DNA of 64,000 bases, taken from positions 434,001-498,000 of the forward strand of contig SNVD02011507.1 in NCBI GenBank assembly GCA_013180625.2, in the 5' to 3' direction. This DNA is from Boswellia sacra. Lineage: Eukaryota; Streptophyta; Magnoliopsida; Sapindales; Burseraceae. A model generated the notes under the pieces. It searched no databases, was not told the origin of the DNA, and was given only the letters and a program-made list of their open reading frames with translations. Below, one piece after another: positions 47,262 through 60,465 of this stretch. The position numbers and the translations under genes are program-made. Within the stretch, counting starts at the first letter, position 1; each line of letters opens with the position of its first letter.

Positions 47262-49123
47262 ATGGAGAAGAAGGAGAATACATGCTCGCCTATTGGAGTT
47301 CTGGAGGACTACTTCAGAAGTGAAGACTCAGAAACAAGTTCTTCAAAAGAACCCACCATAGACTCTGAATCTAAACCAAATTCCAAACCCCATTCTCGCT
47401 GGCATGGATTCGCTGAGTTATTAAGAAGTAAATCTAAATCACAATTAGCCGCATTGTATCCTCTGAGTGTCCTAAAGCTCTCAATAAGAAAGAGCAGTAG
47501 TATGAAAGAGAGCGGTGAGATGCCACCAAATCTTATTGTAAATATGGATTCGTACAATTCAAAATCTCCCCAGAGGATTTTCTCTTTGTATGAGCTCCAA
47601 GCTGCCACCAATAATTTCAGCTTTGGTATGTATCATAGTATGAAAGAATTCAAGTTTTGAAATTTCCCTCTTGGTACAAATTTTGAGTCAACAAGTTCCT
47701 TAATTGGAAAATATTATTTGGTTTTGTGTAGAAAATTTGATTGGAAAGGGCGGTTATGCTGAAGTTTACAAGGGGCGTTTGCCAAATGGAAACTTTGTAG
47801 CAATTAAACGGCTAACAAGAGGTACGACAGATGAGATAATCGCTGACTTTCTGTCAGAGCTTGGGATTATGGCTCATGTGAACCATCCTAATACTGCAAA
47901 GTTGATTGGCTATGGGATTGAAGGTGGCATGCACATTGTTCTGGAATTGTCTCCAAATGGGAGCTTAGCTTCTCTGCTATACGGTTAGTATAATAGTTCC
48001 AGCTTAGTGCTTCACTACAAAATGTTACTGTTGACAAATTTCATGAATAAATTGAAATCTATCTTATTGCAGGTATGAAGGAGAAACTGAAGTGGGGTGT
48101 CAGGTATAAGATTGCATTAGGGATAGCTGAGGGTTTACTATATCTCCATGAGGGTTGTCAGAGGAGAATTATACACAGAGATATCAAGGCTGCCAATATT
48201 TTGCTCACAGAGGACTTCGTACCTCAGGTAAAATATCCTTCAAACATATCTGCTTTCAAATGGGATAGATTGATTACTTTCTTCTACACTACTAAAAAGG
48301 GCAGATCAGGTTAATACACCAAATGGATAGAGCAAATTAAGTTAAAGTATATGTTCCTTGCAATTCAGATTTGTGATTTCGGGCTTGCTAAATGGCTACC
48401 GGAGCAATGGACTCACCACACAGTATCCAGAGTTGAAGGCACATTTGGGTTGGTCAAGCTATCACTTCAACCTGCAATTCTCTGTGAAAGACATTTACTA
48501 ATAGTTGTACTAAACGTTTTCTCACAATTGCAGCTATCTTGCTCCCGAGTTCTTAATGCATGGGATAGTAGATGAAAAGACTGATGTCTTTGCCTATGGT
48601 GTACTGTTATTGGAACTAGTCACTGGACGCCGAGCTCTGGATTACTCGCAGCAAAGTCTTGTCTTGTGGGTATGTTTTTATTTCTGTGTGCAACCATATA
48701 CACATTAAAAGCATATCATGGATTCATATTTATGTTTTCTCAGGCAAAGCCCTTACTCAGGAAAAACGAAATGAGAGAGCTAGTTGATCCCTCTCTTGCT
48801 GATGACTACGATTTCAAGCAGATGAATATTGTCTTGTTGGCGGCTTCTTTATGCATACAACAGTCTTCAATTCGGCGGCCTCAAATGAATCAGGTACGTG
48901 CCATTCTCAAAATCAAATGGCCAAAGTCATAGAAGAAATTAATGGAAGGTAATTTAATTAAGCATAAAGAATATGACTTTTGCAGGTTGTACAACTCCTT
49001 CATGGAAATCTTAGCTGCTTGAAATTCATGAAAAAATGCCGATCTCCGTTGTTAAGAAAAACTCTTCGCGAAGAGATGTTAAATACAGAAATGTACAACT
49101 CCTCTAAGAACAAACCAAAATGA
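47262..49123 (+). CDS. receptor-like cytoplasmic kinase, RLCK VI / RBK type
   Basis: Seven exons (47262-47625, 47732-47983, 48073-48227, 48369-48448, 48534-48669, 48744-48893, 48986-49123) join to 424 residues with GT-AG borders and agreeing phases. There is no signal peptide or membrane helix, so the kinase is cytoplasmic. After a Ser-rich N-terminus comes the kinase domain: [15 protein letters not shown] (about 122-136), VAIKRL with Lys147, [11 protein letters not shown] (Asp242), [19 protein letters not shown] and [20 protein letters not shown]. The 'Y-A-E-V-Y-K-G' and 'WLPEQWTHH' strings are typical of RLCK class VI, whose members (RBK1, RBK2) bind ROP GTPases. ROP binding here is inferred. 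The TTG two codons earlier in frame is not needed as a start. Confidence 0.93.
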
Positions 49124-50340
49124 ATAAGTTGCTTCAGAATTGGTTCATTCCTCTTTTGTGTGACATTGGAGCTTCAGGTTTTGCTGATCAACAACACTAA
49201 CATCTCCGGCTCTAGACTTGGTTTTCCATCCATCCATTCGCAAAAATGCAATGCTGATACGTGGGAGAGGGCAACCGTGAATAGCCACTAGCATACTGGC
49301 AGAGAAGAAGAACACGCAGAGAACAATAGAAGATGCCGTTACTCAACCTGTCACTGTTCTGTGCTGTGTACATATAGAAGAAATTTCATGGGTTAAAAAA
49401 CTGAAAGCGGAAAAAAAAAGGAAAATGAAAAATCAAAAGAAAAGAAAAGAAAAGAAAAGAAAAGAATGATATTCTATTTCAGCCCATGTACATAGAGAAA
49501 AGAAAGCAACGAATTCTTCGGTAAATAATTTTAATATGCGAATATGCCGTTTTTCGCTGTAGACTTTCAAGTTGTTACAAATAAATAATTGTTGCATAAT
49601 AATAACAATATTATTGTTTCTTATACGTGTGCCGTTTTGGAAACGAGCCACGGTCAATTTTTAACAACGAGTTATGTGTGCCGTCTCCAAGTTCAAGACG
49701 AATAGACTTTTAATGTAATGAACTCAACTGGTTTGAGATATTTTGCCATAAACGAGTGAATGAAATAGATCTAAAAATAATATTGCAAACACGTATTTTG
49801 GTAATCACATGAAGTGGAAAAGAAAATGCAAACACGTATTTTGGTAATCACATGAAGTGGAAAAGAAAAGAGATGAAATAGTGACGTCATGTGGATCAGG
49901 TTTAGCTTAATCTCCGGTAAAGACCACAACGAGGCAAGACAAATATCTTTTCAGGACAACAAATCGTGAATAATGGCAGGCCAGCCCATTCCCAGCCCAT
50001 ATCCGCAAACCCGTCGGCATACCCGTGAATTACAAGAGAGAGGGTAAAATATGACGTGGATTTTGGTTGAGTGTTGGAAGGCACACCCACAATCAATGCC
50101 TATTAAGCATAATCCTCGGCATTTCCTTTATAAGAAAAACAAAAACAAAGTAGAAATGGAGTAGTAAATCTGAAACAGGAACAAGTTACACGGCCCAAAG
50201 TACAGGCGGAGAAGTCCAACTCCAACTCTAACACAACAACAACGCAGAGTAGAGTAGTGAGAAAGTAGAGGAAGAAAGCGAAAGAAAGCGAGATGAGAAA
50301 TTTTAAAATAAATTAAAATTAAAAAGGAAAAAAAAAAGAG
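49124..50340. other. intergenic region between the RLCK and ATG18h-like genes
   Basis: It contains the RLCK 3' UTR and then no gene I can support. A 44-bp perfect tandem duplication lies at 49783-49870 (TGCAAACACGTATTTTGGTA and following bases, twice). From about 50340 on is the purine-rich leader of the next gene. Confidence 0.6.
49783..49870. repeat. 44-bp tandem duplication
   Basis: Two adjacent identical copies (starts at 49783 and 49827). Like the duplication at 27781, it is recent and has no transposon ends. Confidence 0.85.
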
Positions 50341-50485
50341 AAGACACTAAGTAAAGAGAAAATTAGAGAATAGAGAGACGGACAGAGGCTCTGCTTTAAG
50401 GCTTGAAAGTCAAAGTTTAGAAGAAAAGCGAAGCAATCACTGTCAAAAATAGTTAGTAGTTTTCGTTTTGATCGGAGAGAATCGG

Positions 50486-50611
50486 ATGATATTTCCGATC
50501 GTCAGCGATCGGAGATGCTCGACTCTGTCGGCTGTGACGGTGGAGGACGGAGGAGGTGGTGGTGGAGGTGGTGAGAAGAAGAGTAGGAGGAGGTTGTTAG
50601 GTGGAGGATGA
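50486..50611 (+). promoter_or_regulatory. 41-codon upstream ORF overlapping the ATG18h start codon
   Basis: An ATG at 50486 opens a frame that reads through a Gly-rich and Arg-rich stretch and stops at TGA 50609-50611. It overlaps the main ATG at 50608 in the form ATGA. A second, 19-codon frame lies within it at 50515-50574. Such an arrangement would force reinitiation or leaky scanning. Confidence 0.5.
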
Positions 50612-53600
50612 GGAAAGGCAAGGGAAGGAACAATGGCTTGTTGCCAAACTCGTTGAAGATAATTTCATCTTGTTTAAAGACTGTGTCTACTAATGCTAGC
50701 ACCGTTGCTTCTACTGTACGGTCTGCTGGCGCCTCTGTTGCTGCTTCTATTTCTACCACTTCCGAAGATCACAAAGATCAGGTACTTTTTCCAAAAAAAA
50801 AAAAAAAAAAAAGAAGAATTTATCTCTTTATTCTTGAATTGAAGTTAAACTGTTGTTTTTAGTTTGAAGGTGAATTTTGAACTTAGATTGATGTACCGTG
50901 TGCAGTTTTTACAACTCAATTCTCAATTTTGTATAGTTCGTTTTTAATTTTTAGTTACGGAAACTTGACAAAGAAAAGGTAAGTGATCTTTTGCATTTGC
51001 TGAGATAATGTTGATATAGATTAATCTTCATAAGCCTTTTCTTTCAGGAGGAACAAGACTAAATTTAAACCTTGATTAGTCCTATCATTAGTAGCTCTCG
51101 ATTCTAGCGAACTTATATGATGTAGAGGTGTGAATCTTTTTCAACTCCTTAACTAGAGTTTGCTGGGTGGAGTGGCAATCATATTTATGGGAGAAGTCTT
51201 CTTTTATTTTCTATCTGAATGTTTGGTTTTGATGGGCTATGGCATGCACTGTTCGACGGATTATCTTTACATTTCATTTCCTGTTCTGTCTATTTTTAAT
51301 TTTGAGTTTCTTACCGGTCATAGTGACATTGATGCTTTTACAATTACATGAAAAACAAACAATAGATGTTGTTTCAGTTAAAAACTATAGTTGTATCTAA
51401 GTAGGTCTGGTGACTCTGGTCAAGATGTATTTCTTCATAGGCCAGTCTCCTATAACTACATTACAAGTGGACACACATGTGACTTCACTGTTGTTGATTG
51501 GGTATTTCCTCACCAAGTGTGCCAGTTTTATAGGAGTATGACTTAATGTGGTGGGATCACCACCGGCTTTTTCTGTTCAAGATTCCTCCCTCTTTTATGT
51601 CTGTGGATTTAATGATAGGCTGATCCTATTCATTGTGCATATATAAGCAATAAGTTTACAGTTGTGATACTGGTCAAGTATTATGATCTATAAATGTAAT
51701 TTGTCAAAGCAAGACTCTCTACAAGTAATTTGTTGCATTTTCTGTTTCTTATTTTTTTCTCGAAGAATTATTAACTAGTGTTGAATGTTCGTGTGACTCC
51801 TAATGTTTTGCAGATATATATTTTTTTTTTCTTTTCTTTTAGTTTCTTATTGATTCAATTGGTGGACAATATACACATTATGTTTTTTTAATGTCTATTT
51901 CTCTCATTTATGGTGGACTTAGTTAATTATTGTTGCAAGTTTTAATTCAGTTAAGACATCTATTTTCCAGGGAAAGTGCAGGGTTAGATTCTTGATTCCT
52001 TGTGTCATGCATCTGCTACCACTTTTTTTAAAAAAATCGATGTTTACTTGGAAGCTCTTATGAACTCTTGTTGGTGAATAGGTGACATGGGCTGGCTTTG
52101 ATCAATTGGAGCTTGGCCCATCTGCCTTCAAACACGTTCTCTTACTTGGTTATCAGAATGGCTTTCAAGTCCTTGATGTGGAGGATGCCTCAAACTTCAG
52201 TGAGCTTGTTTCGAAGCATGATGGTCCAGTTTCATTCTTGCAGATGCAACCCTTCCCTGTGAAGTCTGATGGACATGAAGGATTCAGAGCATTACATCCT
52301 TTCCTGTTGGTTGTTGCAGGGGAAGACACTAATAACGTAAGCCTGGGTCAAAATCGTAGCCATTTGGCTGTGGTCCGAGATGGTTACGTGGAGTCTCAGT
52401 CAGGAATGTGTGTCAACTCTCCTACAGCTGTTCGGTTTTATTCCTTTCAGTCACATTGTTATGAGCATGTGCTGAGATTCCGGTCATCTGTTTGCATGGT
52501 TAGATGCAGTCCTCGGATTGTAGCTGTAGCTCTCGCCACGCAGGTCAGTGTGGCCTATCTGACATATTTTTGGACTGGAATAAGACTCAAGTTTTGACAA
52601 ACAATATTGGTAGATGCTACCATGTAGATAAGGAGTGTTTATGTATATTGTGTGCTGGGCAGAGGTTTTATCACTTAAAATTCCACATAGACTTATCAAA
52701 TAACATTTGTCACCCTATTTTAGCTTGACTAAATGATATATTCATATTGAAGGCTGTTCCATTTATTAGATGACAATTATTACTTATTCATTTGACCATG
52801 TTCTCTGGTGGTGGCTTGTGGTTCATTGACTGACTGATCTTCTTCGCATATTGTGGCAGATATACTGTTTTGATGCTCTTACCCTTGAGAACAAATTCAG
52901 TGTTCTCACCTACCCTGTTCCGCAGCTGTCAGGGCAAGGTGCAACTGGGGTTAATGTGGGTTATGGTCCATTGTCCGTGGGTCCAAGGTGGTTGGCTTAT
53001 GCATCTAACAACCCATTTTTGTCAAACTCAGGACGCTTAAGCCCACAAAACCTTACACCTACAGGCGTAAGTCCATCAACATCACCTGGTGGCAGTAGTT
53101 TGATGGCTCGGTATGCAATGGAAACTGGTAAACAATTTGCTGCAGGCCTAATCAACCTGGGGGACATGGGATGCAAAACTTTATCAAAGTACTGTCAAGA
53201 GCTGCTTCCTGATGGATCTAATTCTCCAGTATCACCAAATTCAGTCTGGAAAGTTGGTAGACACTGTGGATCAGATATGGACAATGCAGGAATGGTTAGT
53301 TTGCATTAAAATCTGAAAATTTAGTATTCTGATTTTTACTCTTATGTTAAATAGTCTCTCCATTATTCTTGCTTATGCATTAAAGCTGTGAAACTCAAAC
53401 TATTTTTTCTTTTTCTCATTTTAGTTACTATTTGTTTTTTGTGCTACATTGATCCTTAGGATGTTCATAGGTGTTTTATTGTTGTTATGCTTGCACCATA
53501 ATAGTATGGATGTCTTTTCTCTGACAAATTGAAACTCATTCAAGTGCAACAAAATTGCTTCTCCTATGATCTGGAGATTTTAGTTTCTTGGCTGGCAAAA

Positions 53601-56600
53601 TATATCAACACTTTAATTTACTTGATACAAAATTCTCATATTATTGCTCCGACATGTACATGACATTACGGGGCCAAAATCAACAGCATGGGCTGTCTTC
53701 TCTTTTCTTTGTCTTGTTTTAGTTGAAAAGAAAATGAACCCACTGTGTTTTCATTCGTCTGTGGAAGTGTAATCATTTAAAAGAAAAAATAGAAAATGAG
53801 ATTGTTTTAATTTATCTTTGATCTGCTATTATCAGGTTTCCAAAAATTTTATTTTATGCCCAAACTTATGTTCGAGAGTTTTAAGCTATATTTGAGTTTC
53901 TAAATATATTAATTTTTGTCAATTTAAATGGTTGATTGTAGGTTGTTGTCAAAGATTTTATTTCCAGAGCTGTTATAGCACAATTTAAAGCTCATACCAG
54001 TCCAATATCTGCTTTATGTTTTGACCCAAGTGGAACATTACTGGTAACTGCCTCAGTATATGGGAATAACATTAACATCTTCCGGATTATGCCTTCTGGC
54101 ACACGAATTGGATCAGGTGCTCAAAGCCATGATTTGAGTTCTTCTCATGTGCATCTTTACAGGCTGCATCGTGGAATAACATCGGCTGTTAGTATATATT
54201 TAACTTTGAAAAAAGTTTGTTGGTTTTCTTTAATTTTCTCTTGCGGTTTTTATTGACACATTTAGTTTGTATATCTATCTGGCAGATGATCCAAGATATT
54301 TGCTTTAGCCATTATAGTCAGTGGATTGCAATTGTTTCATCAAAGGGGACTTGCCATATTTTTGTTTTATCCCCTTTTGGCGGTGATTCTGGATTTCAAA
54401 CTCTTAATTCTCAGGGTGAAGAGCCCTCCTTGTTTCCAACTTTATCTCTGCCTTGGTGGTCTACCTCATCTGGCATCACTGATCAGCAGTGTTTGCAACC
54501 CCCATCTCCTGTTTCCCTCTCTGTGGTGAGCAGGATAAAATATAGTAGTTTTGGATGGCTTAACACTGTAAGCAATGCTGCTGCATCTTCAACAGGGAAA
54601 GTTTTTGTGCCATCTGGTGCTGTTGCTGCTGTTTTCCATAATTCTATCTCTCACAGTACTCTCCAGGTTAACTCAAGAGCCAACTCTTTGGAGCATCTTT
54701 TGGTGTTTACTCCATCAGGCCATGTTGTTCAGCATGAGCTTGTGCCATCAATTGGTTTGGAGCCAACAGATGGTTCAAGAATCCGGACAGCTTCGATGGT
54801 GCATATACAAGAAGATGACTTACGAGTGAGAGTTCAACCTGTACAATGGTGGGATGTATGTAGGCGATCAGATTGGCCAGAAAGAGAGGAATCTATTTCT
54901 GAGGCTACTTATGATATAAAAGATGCTGCTGAAATAGTTCGAAGTAGATCAGGTTGTGAGGATAATTTTGGGATGGATTTTGTAGACGTTAATGATTGTG
55001 TGGGTGGGAAAAAGACTAAGAAAAATTATCCTCTAAAGTTGCATGATAGATCCCACTGGTATTTATCTAATGCAGAGGTGCAGGTCAGCACTGTGAGGTT
55101 ACCCATATGGCAAAATTCTAAGGTATTTCTTTTGAAAAAAAAAAAAATTGCAGTTTGCACCATTCTGTTTATATCTTTGTTTTGATATTTTTTCCTTGTT
55201 TATCTAGATTTTTTTCTTGACAATGGAGTCTCCAAGAGTTAATTGTTGTGTTGATGGAGAGTTTGAGATTGAAAATGTCCTAATACATGAGGTTGAAATC
55301 AGACGGAAGGAATTGTTGCCGGTTTTTGAACATTTCCATGGCGGGTAATGATATATGTATATATTTTTTAAGCAGTACTTGTTATCATATCTGTATTACA
55401 ATTATTGCCATGAGATATTGATATATGTTTTTCTTTTGAAATAGTCTTCAGTTAAGATCAATTTGTAGCTTCCGGTGTTTGCTTATGAATAATGGTCATC
55501 TAAAATTTTAATGGAAATAGTTGAGATTCTGGATTTAGTAATGCTTTGAATAAATTTCACTTAATTAAAAGTTTTGCCGAGAGATATACCTTTGGCACAC
55601 TGTTTTGGGCTATATTATTGTTGCACAAAACTTTTACTTGAGGAATTTTTTTTTTCCAAAAATATGTTTTGTCCAAAGCCTACAATAAAGTTCAGTTCCA
55701 TGGAGATTTGATGAAGCATAGTTTCTTACCAAATATGTGAGAAAGAAAGGAATATTATTAAAGATCTATATCATATGGTTTTTGTAAACTCACTGTGCAA
55801 AACTACGTTGGTCTGTAGAAACTTCTTTATGCAAGTTTATAACAGGCTGATATATTACTATTGTGATGGTCTGGGTTTGGGCTTAATTTTTTATTCATAA
55901 GGGTCCTTGTGATAGTAATCAAGACACTTTGATGTGGAATATTGTTTGTCCCTCTGTGTGTCCAGTGCTGTAAAATTAATTCTTGTGTCTGCAAGAGTTA
56001 TTATAGACTTTTTGGTTATGCCAAGTTAAAGTGATTTAATGCTGATATGAAGCAGCCCACTTTTTTTATGCATCAAATGAATAAATATGAAATGGGGCTA
56101 TGATTCATAAATTTGAGGTTTTTGTCGTTGTTGTTGTCCTCCTCCTCCTTGTGGTGCATCTAGGTGTGTATGATTGTGTTCACACATGTGCATCTTTTTT
56201 GTGCTTTGTTTTTATAGTTATTTCTTACCTGCTTGGTTCGTATGAATAGGACTCTTGCTGGGGAAAAGTGTTCTCATTCTTTGTCTCCAGAGCCTTTTCG
56301 AGATGAAGACAAGATCACACAAGTGACTGTCATTTGTCACTCAAAGCCAGCATCACTTAGCTCTACTGAAAGTTCCGAAGGAGGTTAGTTCAGTAAATTT
56401 CATCTGTGTCCATTGGAGACTATATGCCGTGGAATTTATATTTTGGAAAAATATCATTTGGTTGTGTATTTTGTGTTTTTGCTTTGAAAATTTTCATTTT
56501 TATATAAGAATGAGAGGAATATTTGAAAATACTGACATGTTTTACAAGAAATTGAATTGTGTGAAAATATGTTATGTATATTTTATGTTTTCTTTTTAAA

Positions 56601-58333
56601 TGAATTATAGTTTAAAAAAATTCATTTTCAAATATTAAAAATAATGAAAATATAATATTTAATTATTAATATAATTTATATTAAAATAATAAAATTATTT
56701 GGAAATAAAAAAACAATTATGCCAGTAGATGTTAGTTTGGAAATAAGAAAAAGCTTTTTTTTTTTTTTTTAGAGAGAATGCTTAACGAAAATGCTTAAAC
56801 AAATATATATTACATATTTTATGAGGTTTTTGTTGGGAATGAAAACAGAAAATATGCAAAATATGCAAAACCAGATGGGGCCCTTAGGCCTAGTTTGGTT
56901 TCCCATTTTTTTATGTTTTTCTTGTTTTTGTTTTCATATGAGTTTGTCGAAGAACATGCAATAATTGTTTACTTTATAAAAATAAAAACAACTTTTTTTT
57001 GTTTTATTCATTTTCTCAACTTTTTAATTTGACATAATTTGTCTTTTTTTCGTTTTTTATTTTAAATAATTTTTATAATATTAATATATATAATTTTATT
57101 CATCAAATATTATATTTTGATAATTTTATAACATCTAAAAATTAAAAAAAATAATTTTTTCAACTATTATTCATTTTTAAATAAAAACACAAAATACAAA
57201 TAATCACACATATTTTTATACAATTCAATTTCGTGTAGAATGTATATACATATATCTCATTCTCATATTTCACTAGAAATTTTGGAAACAAAAATATATA
57301 ATTTATAACCAAACGAGCCAAAAGTTTTGAATTGGTGGGAGAGACCCTTCATCTCCCTTGTTCCTTAATGGAAAGAATTGGCTAATTTGGCTTTGGTGAT
57401 AATTTAAGTCTCTAAGAAAATGCTGAAAAATGGTGTAGTTCTCTAAAGTAAATGCTTAAAAAGTGGTTTTTGTTTTTAAAAAAACACCATTCTCAAGGAA
57501 GTAATCAGGCCATATTAATTTTTGGATTCTGTCGTCACTCTCTAAATAATTAACATAAATTTGGTGATGTATCCTTTTCCCGGTCATGATCATTTTGAAA
57601 TTCTTCAAACCTTGGATTTATTTTCTGTTTTCAAATGCTGTCAGGTTCCTCGAGGAGAATTGAGAATCTGCTTGATCTGGATCACGTGAATCATGAGAAG
57701 CCTTATGTACCCACTGGCCATGCTTTGAATGAAATTTACGTGGGAAGAGAAGAGAGAACCCTGGTTGAACCGTCTATACTGAATAAAAAATCCTTGGGCA
57801 TTGTATCTTCTGCTTCTGAATATTCAAAAAATGTTATATCTCATGGTAACAATCACATTCCAAATGGTTTGTCCCTGTTAGAGAGTAACTTGCCCTCTGC
57901 AGAAAGGACTTGTGGTGGGATTGGTGATATTTCAATGTTGACTGCTGATTATTTTGATACATGTATGAACATTGTGGAGGGGCCGCCCCTCCCTTCAGTA
58001 CACAACCCAATAAATTTTGGTCTGTCCTTGCAAGAGGGCCATTGTAAAGTATTGGAGCATGAAGAATGCCGCAAGTCAACTGAAGTTGTAAATGATGATG
58101 TTGACAGCAGCAGTAGCCACTGTGAGAGGGAAAAAGTTGAAGAGGACCAGGGAAATGATGAAATGTTCGGTGGCATATTTGCCTTTTCTGAAGAAGGTAG
58201 AAACCTGAAGTGACACCTGTATCAATCCTTTAACAGCTAACTCTGATAATTTGTTATTAAATGATGAGATTTCCTTTTACTTTCAAGTAGGTTTGTTCAC
58301 TTTCATGATGTGGCTCTTCTTTTGACAGGTTGA
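50608..58333 (+). CDS. ATG18h: ATG18h-like autophagy protein (WD40 + BCAS3)
   Basis: Nine exons (50608-50781, 52082-52543, 52860-53294, 53942-54187, 54286-55122, 55208-55344, 56250-56383, 57645-58196, 58329-58333) join to 993 residues with matching phases. If the last intron is retained the stop would be at 58213. The N-terminus MRKGKGRNNGLLPNSLKIIS and the order WD40-type beta-propeller (about 60-440) then BCAS3 domain (about 560-720) match plant ATG18f/g/h, with closest remembered similarity to ATG18h. These proteins bind phosphoinositides and act in autophagosome formation. At about 429-434, where classic PROPPINs carry FRRG, this one has YRLHRG, as in the BCAS3-type group, so lipid binding may differ. 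The C-terminal ~250 residues look disordered. Intron 1 is 1.3 kb and intron 7 holds a MITE-like insertion. Confidence 0.93.
56887..57319. mobile_element. MITE-like insertion in ATG18h intron 7
   Basis: The ends are imperfect inverted repeats: GGCCTAGTTTGGTT at the left and, read from the right, GGCTCGTTTGGTTATAAATT. This end type (GGCC..GTTTGGTT) is common in plant MITEs. The interior is AT-rich. A target duplication is not obvious, so the exact ends are uncertain. Confidence 0.5.
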
Positions 58334-59333
58334 TCAATTGAAACTTCAAACGTTTTGGTATTAAAAGAGTCATCACCTTCCAAAATGTTGTATAAAACTT
58401 GGTTCCAGGTTATTGGAAGCAGTATTGATTGTCTTCTGATGATCAAGGTGCAATTCAGTGTGAATAAGAGGGGAACCGTGAGGCTGGCAATCGAAGACAG
58501 AGTATGCCATCATCACCACCATAGCTCTCTCCCTCGCTCTTTCTCACTTGTACATTTTGTAGATGGAAATTCGTAAATTCATGGATGGTGCTAGCTTTGG
58601 GTGAAGGTTGAAGTTCAAAACTCTTGCTAGGAACTTGATTTCGGTTTGCATTTGCTATCTTGAACCTTCTATCAAGCCTGTCTGTATAGATATATTCTGT
58701 GTGAACAATTTCTTTGCTAATTGTATCACAATATTTGTTTGTCCAAAAGAAGAGGGGGGGTTGTTTGTTTAGAAATGAAAAAGAAAAAAGATGAATTAAT
58801 ATTTTGTTCTTAAACGCTTTGATCTCTTTTTCGCTGTTGATGTACGTTTAGACGTTTTGTTCATTTTGAGACACAAACCATGTAAAGGCCACATTGGGTG
58901 AAAAAGAAAAACCGACTGCAAAAGCCTTCAAAACATAATTAGTGCTGTGCTGACCCAATTATAATCGCAGGTTTTGTGTTGGGAGATCCTGCATGTCACC
59001 ATTGATAGTAATATTGAAGTGTGCGGTGTATTTTGTGTAGGGAAAGAGCAAGTTGCAGGTGGAGCCTGGTGCCGTTGGCTTCACGCTTTGTAGTGTTAAA
59101 AGCAATCTTAAATATCGTTAGTGGACACCACAAACAACTGTTTATCATATCATATCGAACCATGTCCTCAACTTACTAGCGTTTTGATTGGTTAATTCTC
59201 ATCGTTGGGAAGCTTAGACAATGACATATCTTCCTTTTATAGGACACAAATATATAAAGTTATCATTCTTTGGTAGTAGCCATCATTTTATTATAAATGA
59301 TTTTCCTAAGCGTTATCATCGGAGTTATCTTAA
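58334..59333. other. ATG18h 3' UTR and spacer
   Basis: The 3' UTR probably extends to about 58730. Beyond that I see no gene. Confidence 0.5.
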
Positions 59334-60465
59334 GGGGCCGGTGGCATGGGGTAAGAAATCATAAGAATGAGATTCAATTGAGAAAGTAATATTATAGTGT
59401 ATTATAGTATATTGTGGTTCACATAATATAGTCTTTTGATTACTGTAGATATTATATTATTATATTTGGTTATACATAGTAATATTAATTTTATCTATTA
59501 TATAAGTAAATTTGAGACATTAGAATTTTTTTAATATTTAAAAAATATTTACATTTTTTTCTTATTCTAATATAAGTAAAAAAAAATATGAGGATAATAA
59601 TTTTGAAGATTTTAAAATTTATTATGAATTATTATAAATAATTTAGAAGATTTTTGAATTTATTATAAATTCTTATAGATTACAATAAATAAATTACAAT
59701 TAATTTTATTTAATATGTTAATAAATTTATAATTAATTTTTAATATATTAAAAATATTTATATTATTTTTTATGTTCTAATTATATAATATAAATTTTTT
59801 TAATATTCAATTTTTTTCTCCGACTTCCACTGCACCTCCCTGCCTCCACCACACCACCAGTCACCTCTCCGACTTCCACCGCACCACCAGTCACCTTTCC
59901 GGCGTCCACCGCACCTCCCCGCTTCCACCACACCACCAGTCGCCTCTCTAATTTCCACCGCACCTCTCCGCTACCATCGCATCTCTGTCACTGCCATCAC
60001 ACACCTCCCGCTTCCATCGCACCTCTTCCTCTTCCACCGCACCGCCACTCGCCTCTCCTACTTCCGTGACACTTTCCTTGCTTCCACTCCACCACCATCG
60101 CCTCCAATCACCTTCCTCTCCTGCATCCACTGCCTATCATCTCCAAACAGAAATTCATAAACACAAACACAAAAACAAATTCCCAAACACAAACAGAAAT
60201 TCAGTGGCAGATGTTTGATCTTAGACATGGTTAAAGGAGAGAAAGCGTCTGGTTTTTTTTTTTTTTTTTTATCTGCAGGTGACCGTGGGTTAGGGATTTC
60301 CTGGAATCCCAAACTTAAGTGTTAGAAGGAGTTCATATTACCCCAGGTTAAAGTAATTTAAAACCTATGGGAATACAAGATTCCTGGATTCAAAAATTAC
60401 CTAACGTGGGATGGAGTTCACATTCCCATTATTCTTATTACATTCCTCCGTACCAAACACCCTCC
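59334..60465. mobile_element. possible TIR element with an internal minisatellite
   Basis: The right end, read inward, is GGAGGGTGTTTGGTACGGAG followed by GAATGTAATAAGAAT, a style common for PIF/Harbinger-like elements. The left end (GGGGCCGGTGGCATGGGG, then ATAAGAAT) is only about 60% similar, and no target duplication is visible. This is a tentative call. Confidence 0.35.
59816..60120. repeat. CT-rich minisatellite (CCACCGCACC)
   Basis: Degenerate units combine CTCTCCGACTTCCACCGCACC and ACCACCAGTCACC. The GC content is far above that of the flanks. Minus-strand open frames here are repeat translations, not genes. Confidence 0.7.

Noticed and set aside
52484..52728. Small frames running past the end of ATG18h exon 2
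   Set aside because: They run into intron 2; the exon ends at a good GT donor (52544) and the spliced frame continues in exon 3.
59781..60312. Gly/Val/Ala-rich minus-strand frames
   Set aside because: They translate the CCACCGCACC minisatellite.
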